Below are positions 60,602-64,000 of a stretch of 64,000 bases of DNA, in pieces. Position numbers and translations under genes: made by a program. This DNA is from Novosphingobium sp. JCM 18896 (GTDB lineage: Bacteria > Pseudomonadota > Alphaproteobacteria > Sphingomonadales > Sphingomonadaceae). The stretch is taken from positions 372,001 to 436,000 of the forward strand of contig NZ_JAPCZF010000004.1 in assembly GCF_025938095.1 (NCBI RefSeq). The letters run 5' to 3'. The notes below the pieces were generated by a model. That model did not search any database, was not told the origin of the DNA, and was given only the letters and a program-made list of their open reading frames with translations. The stretch's first letter is position 1, and each line of letters starts with the position of its first letter.

Positions 60602-63208
60602 ATGAGAGGATCGATCACGTGCGCCTTGGTCGCGACGACGGCGCTGACCTGGATGACGCCGGCACTGGCGCAGGACGAGGCGAATAGCGGAGCTGCGGCA
60701 GGCGACATCATCGTGACCGCGCGTCGTACCGAGGAACGCCTGCAGGACGTTCCGATCTCGATGACCGTGTTCAACCAGGAACAGGTGACCGCGCGCAACA
60801 TCGTCTCGGGCAACGATCTCGCCACCTATACGCCGTCGCTTTCGGCCAACTCGCGCTTCGGCGCCGAGACCGCCGCCTTCGCCATTCGCGGCTTCACCCA
60901 GGAAAACTTCACCTCGCCGTCGGTGGCGACCTATTTCGCCGACGTGATCGGGCCGCGCGCTAACGGCGGTACGGCCGGTGGTAACGGTGCCGGTGTCGGC
61001 CAGTTCTTCGACCTGCAGAACGTCCAGGTGCTCAAGGGCCCGCAGGGCACGCTGTTCGGCCGCAACACGACGGGCGGCGCGGTGCTGATCGTGCCGCAGA
61101 AGCCGACCGACGAACTCGGCGGCTATATCGAGGGCTCGATCGGCAACTTCGACATGTACCGCATTCAGGGCGTGCTCAACGTGCCGCTGGCCGATACCTT
61201 CAAGGTCCGCCTCGGCTTCGAACGGCAGAAGCGCGACGGTTTCGTCCGCAACAAGTCGGGCATCGGGCCGGCCGACTACGACGACGTCGATTACTGGGCA
61301 ATCCGCGGCGCGATCGTCGCCGATCTGACGCCCGATCTCGAGAACTACCTGATCGTCCGCTACAGCGAGTCGAGCACCAACGGCACCTTCGGCAAGATCG
61401 TCGGCGTCAACGCCGTGGGCTGCGACGCCGGAGTCGATCGCTCGCGTTATCCGCTGCCCGGATCGTCGCAGGTCAACCTGCCCGGGCAGACGCTCGCGAC
61501 CACGGCCTCGTTCCTCGCGCCGCTCGCCTGTTCCGGCACCGTGGCACGCCAGCGCGCGCGGGGCGACGGGTTCTGGGACGTGGAATCGGGCAACACCGAT
61601 CCCTTCCTCAAGATCAAGCAGTGGGGCGTGACCAACACCACGACCTGGCGCGTCAGCGATACGGTGACCCTGAAGAACATCGCCAGCTATCAGCAGTTCC
61701 GCCAGAAGCAGAGCCTGCTGATCGGCAACGACAACTTCACCTTCCCAGCCAGCCCGAACCCGGCCTGGACCGGCCTGCCCTTCACCTGGGTCGGCGTCTA
61801 TCCGGCGCAGGGCCTCGCCAACGTCGAGCAGGCGACCTTCACCGAGGAATTCCAGATCCAGGGCAAGTCTGGTGACGGCAAGCTCGACTACGTGCTGGGT
61901 GCCTACTACGAACGCGCCGATCCGCTGAGCCCGTTCCAGGGCACATATTCGAACATCAGCTACGTCAACTACTCGCCCGCACCGGCGGCGCTCGGACTGC
62001 CGGCGGGGACGCTGCTGCCGTTCCTGGCGACGCTGTCGTGTTCGAACGTCGGCCTGTTGCAGTGTACGCCGATCAACACCTTCGGCTCGCCGCAGATCCC
62101 CAGCCTGCTGCAGAACTCGCTGACCCGCTACTGGTATGAGAACATCGGCTTCTTCGGCCAGGCGACCTACAAGCTGACCGACCAGCTCTCGCTGACTGGC
62201 GGCATCCGCTACACGATCGACAAGACCCGCGCCGAGGGCGGTACGCGCCAGCTCTTCTTCTTCGCACCCAACCAGTACAACGCGGTCTGCGCCGCCAACA
62301 ACGCGATCCCGGCGGCCAGCGGCGAGGACTGCGTCACTGCGCTGCCGGCGTCGAGCGCGCGCCAGACGACCAAGCGGCCGACCTGGCTGATCAACCTCGA
62401 CTACAAGCCGACCGACGACGTCATGCTCTATGCCAAGTATGCGCGCGGCTATCGTCAGGGCAATATCAACGCCTCGAACACGATCCCGCAGGGTTGGGGG
62501 CCGGAGAAGGTCGAAAGCTACGAAATCGGTGCGAAGCTGTCGTTCCGCGGCGATCTCAGCGGTTATTTCAACGTCGCCGGCTTCTACAACGACTTCAGCG
62601 ACCAGCAACTCGCGGCCTCGCTGATCCCCTCGCCGGGCTCGACCGCTTCGCCGGCCCAGGCGATCGTCAACGCCGGCAAGTCGCGCATCCAGGGCTTCGA
62701 GGTCGATGCCCTGGCCTCCTACTCGGCCTTCAGCCTCGGGGTGGGCTATACCTATCTCGATACCAAGCTGAAGAGCTTCACCCCGGTGAACTTCCCCGGC
62801 TATCTGCCGGCGACGCCGAACTCGGACCTCGGTGGCCCGCTGCCGCTCTCGCCCAAGCACAAGCTGACGCTGACGCCGTCGATCCGACTGCCGCTCGACG
62901 AGAGCGTCGGCAAGGTCACGCTCAGCGCGACCTACGTGCACACGTCGAGCCAGGTCACGTCGGCCTCGGCAGTCACGCCGTTCGGTACGGTGCCGGCCTT
63001 CGACCTGCTCAACCTCAACCTTGCCTGGAACGGCATCGCCGGCTCGCCGATCGATCTGGCGGCCTTCGTCACCAACGTCACCAACGAGAAGTATTACACC
63101 TTCCTCGGTGGCGGCTGGCAGTCGACCGGCGTCGAATATGCCAGCCTCGGCATGCCGCGCATGTACGGTCTGCGGCTGAAGTTCCGCTTCGGCGCCATGG
63201 CCGACTGA
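60602..63208 (+). CDS. TonB-dependent receptor
   Basis: 868 residues from MRGSITCALV, with GGGAGTGAGAGG upstream; ATGs further upstream (60587) are possible. Signal peptide ending TPALAQ, a TonB-box-like DIIVTARRTEERLQDVPIS typical of sphingomonad receptors, a plug with VLKGPQGTLFGRNTTGG, and a barrel ending YGLRLKFRFGAMAD. This subtype often takes up aromatic compounds or metals. The substrate is unknown. A 249-base AT-rich gap after the sortase carries its promoter. Confidence 0.92.
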   Translation: MRGSITCALVATTALTWMTPALAQDEANSGAAAGDIIVTARRTEERLQDVPISMTVFNQEQVTARNIVSGNDLATYTPSLSANSRFGAETAAFAIRGFTQENFTSPSVATYFADVIGPRANGGTAGGNGAGVGQFFDLQNVQVLKGPQGTLFGRNTTGGAVLIVPQKPTDELGGYIEGSIGNFDMYRIQGVLNVPLADTFKVRLGFERQKRDGFVRNKSGIGPADYDDVDYWAIRGAIVADLTPDLENYLIVRYSESSTNGTFGKIVGVNAVGCDAGVDRSRYPLPGSSQVNLPGQTLATTASFLAPLACSGTVARQRARGDGFWDVESGNTDPFLKIKQWGVTNTTTWRVSDTVTLKNIASYQQFRQKQSLLIGNDNFTFPASPNPAWTGLPFTWVGVYPAQGLANVEQATFTEEFQIQGKSGDGKLDYVLGAYYERADPLSPFQGTYSNISYVNYSPAPAALGLPAGTLLPFLATLSCSNVGLLQCTPINTFGSPQIPSLLQNSLTRYWYENIGFFGQATYKLTDQLSLTGGIRYTIDKTRAEGGTRQLFFFAPNQYNAVCAANNAIPAASGEDCVTALPASSARQTTKRPTWLINLDYKPTDDVMLYAKYARGYRQGNINASNTIPQGWGPEKVESYEIGAKLSFRGDLSGYFNVAGFYNDFSDQQLAASLIPSPGSTASPAQAIVNAGKSRIQGFEVDALASYSAFSLGVGYTYLDTKLKSFTPVNFPGYLPATPNSDLGGPLPLSPKHKLTLTPSIRLPLDESVGKVTLSATYVHTSSQVTSASAVTPFGTVPAFDLLNLNLAWNGIAGSPIDLAAFVTNVTNEKYYTFLGGGWQSTGVEYASLGMPRMYGLRLKFRFGAMAD

Positions 63209-63219
63209 CCTATCGGAGC

Positions 63220-63247
63220 TTCCGGCCTGTCTTCGGGCAGGCCGGAA
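63220..63247. terminator. Hairpin between receptor and PilZ gene
   Basis: A perfect 10-bp stem (63220-63229 with 63238-63247) lies between the convergent receptor and PilZ stops, 12 bases after the receptor. No T run on the plus strand. Confidence 0.65.
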
Positions 63248-63257
63248 ATCCCGCGAC

Positions 63258-63587
63258 TTAGCGCGCCGACGGAGCTGTCCCGACCAGCGCGGGGCCCACG
63301 TCCTGGCGATCCTCGAAACGCAATCCGCAGCCGCCGTCGATCTGCCAGATGGCCACGGCCGGCACGCGTGACAACCCCGGTATCTCGATCAGGACCCGCT
63401 GCCCGGGGCGCGGCAGTGTGGGCCCATCGGCGCGCAGGCCGTGGGGCGAGAGGTTGCGGATGCGGCAGGCGCGTTCGTCGCCCGAGACGATCAGCATGCC
63501 CGATGCGGCAAGACTGGCACGGCCCTCGCGCCGACGTTCGCCGAAGGGAAGATTGTCGAAAGGGGATGAGGCACTCGAATTGCTCAT
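63258..63587 (-). CDS. PilZ-domain protein
   Basis: 109 residues, one PilZ domain. Cyclic-di-GMP binding residues are suggested by RRREGR near the N-terminus and the NLSPHGLRA loop (the usual D/NxSxxG). It could be an effector of the two GGDEF-EAL enzymes elsewhere in the window. It lies 14 bases downstream of the partial gene at the window edge and reads in the same direction. Confidence 0.85.
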   Translation of the reverse strand: MSNSSASSPFDNLPFGERRREGRASLAASGMLIVSGDERACRIRNLSPHGLRADGPTLPRPGQRVLIEIPGLSRVPAVAIWQIDGGCGLRFEDRQDVGPALVGTAPSAR

Positions 63588-63601
63588 TTCTGTCCTTGTT
63601 T

Positions 63602-64000
63602 TCAGCGAATCTTGACGCGGAAGCGCAGCTGGAACTGGGTGCCCGTCGCGAAGGTGGAGGTGGTGCGCACGCGGATGCCACGGACATTGGCGTCGTAGCC
63701 GCTGGCATCGGGCGTGGGCGTGTAGGTCCAGGTCGTGCCGTTGTAGAAATCGATCCCGTCGGTCGTGCTCGCCAGGCTGGTGAAGGTGTAGCCGAGCCCG
63801 CTGCCGCCGAGCCCGGTGCCGAGCAGGCTGCCGTCGAGGAATTCGACCGGCCCCTTGCCCGCCGCCGCGATGTCGGACACGCGCAGGATCACGTTGGCCG
63901 GAAGCATGTCCTCGCTGACGATGTTCCGGACGGGCCAGAGCCAGTTCGCGTTCGGATTGAGGTAGAGGATCTTGTAGTCGACGATAGCGCCTGGCAGCGA
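63602..64000 (-). CDS. Probable surface protein, C-terminal part (cut by window edge)
   Basis: The frame is open to base 64000, so the gene starts outside. The 132 residues seen begin near PGAIVDYKILYLN, like the strand that opens DUF11-type beta-sandwich repeats, and then run through DGIDFYNGTTWTYTPTPDA to FRVKIR. The composition (Gly, Ser, Thr, beta strands) suits an extracellular protein. The family is not certain from this fragment. Confidence 0.6.
   Translation of the reverse strand, partial: SLPGAIVDYKILYLNPNANWLWPVRNIVSEDMLPANVILRVSDIAAAGKGPVEFLDGSLLGTGLGGSGLGYTFTSLASTTDGIDFYNGTTWTYTPTPDASGYDANVRGIRVRTTSTFATGTQFQLRFRVKIR

Overview
The window is GC-rich, densely packed bacterial chromosome. 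Three large TonB-dependent receptors, an UrcA-family secreted protein, a cold-shock gene followed by a second-type IF-1, and the style of the short GC-rich inverted repeats all suggest a sphingomonad-like alphaproteobacterium (Novosphingobium/Sphingobium type). That is an inference; no rRNA gene is present to confirm it. No phage, transposase or CRISPR array was seen.

Layout. (1) 1-8680, plus strand: the 3' part of a tightly overlapping operon: ABC transporter ATPase, NikR-like regulator, two paralogous DUF1989 proteins, a biotin carboxylase of the urea/guanidine carboxylase family, allophanate hydrolase and a secreted seven-bladed propeller. The DUF1989 pair points to guanidine rather than urea as substrate: guanidine is carboxylated, the product deiminated to allophanate, and allophanate hydrolysed to ammonia and CO2. 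(2) 8843-13125, minus strand: an UrcA-like protein, a small secreted protein, a TPR-sulfotransferase and a sterol-desaturase-type hydroxylase in an overlapping set, and a LysR regulator. (3) 13266-18446, plus strand: a 2-oxoglutarate/Fe oxygenase, an unknown protein, an FKBP isomerase, and a two-gene molybdenum hydroxylase of isoquinoline oxidoreductase type. (4) 18525-22949: a Fur-box-preceded siderophore receptor and a divergent molybdopterin oxidoreductase. (5) 23045-26127: a REP-like inverted pair, a GST, trhO, tRNA-Lys(UUU), osmC and a DUF5990 gene.

(6) 26120-29920: CoA transferase, gamma-carbonic-anhydrase-like protein and TauD-type dioxygenase, with a divergent AraC regulator. (7) 29987-37469: a TonB receptor, a cytochrome P450, an orphan intrinsic terminator with structured RNA upstream (a small-RNA candidate), and an MFS/aldo-keto reductase pair with a divergent LysR. 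(8) 37663-40390: csp, infA and a small helical protein; a carboxymuconolactone decarboxylase-like gene; and a lone flagellin gene with a long structured leader. (9) 40574-44357: a methyltransferase, a glyoxalase-fold protein, a cupin, a second CoA transferase and a 57-residue protein. (10) 44415-50315: two membrane GGDEF-EAL proteins flanking a second TauD-type dioxygenase and a SnoaL-like protein.

(11) 50408-56691: a compact phospholipid operon (variant CDP-alcohol phosphatidyltransferase, PlsC, CdsA, and an LplT-PlsC-Aas fusion) divergent from a TetR regulator with paired operator-like repeats. (12) 56692-60352: an XRE regulator with phased repeats upstream, and a Gram-negative sortase (class GN) with its VIT/VWA target protein. 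(13) 60602-64000: a third TonB receptor, a PilZ protein and the C-terminal end of a probable surface protein.

The leads most worth following are the guanidine operon with a NikR homologue that has lost most of its nickel ligands, the phospholipid operon with an altered CDP-alcohol signature, the sortase module with its phased repeats, and the small-RNA candidate near 34.2 kb.
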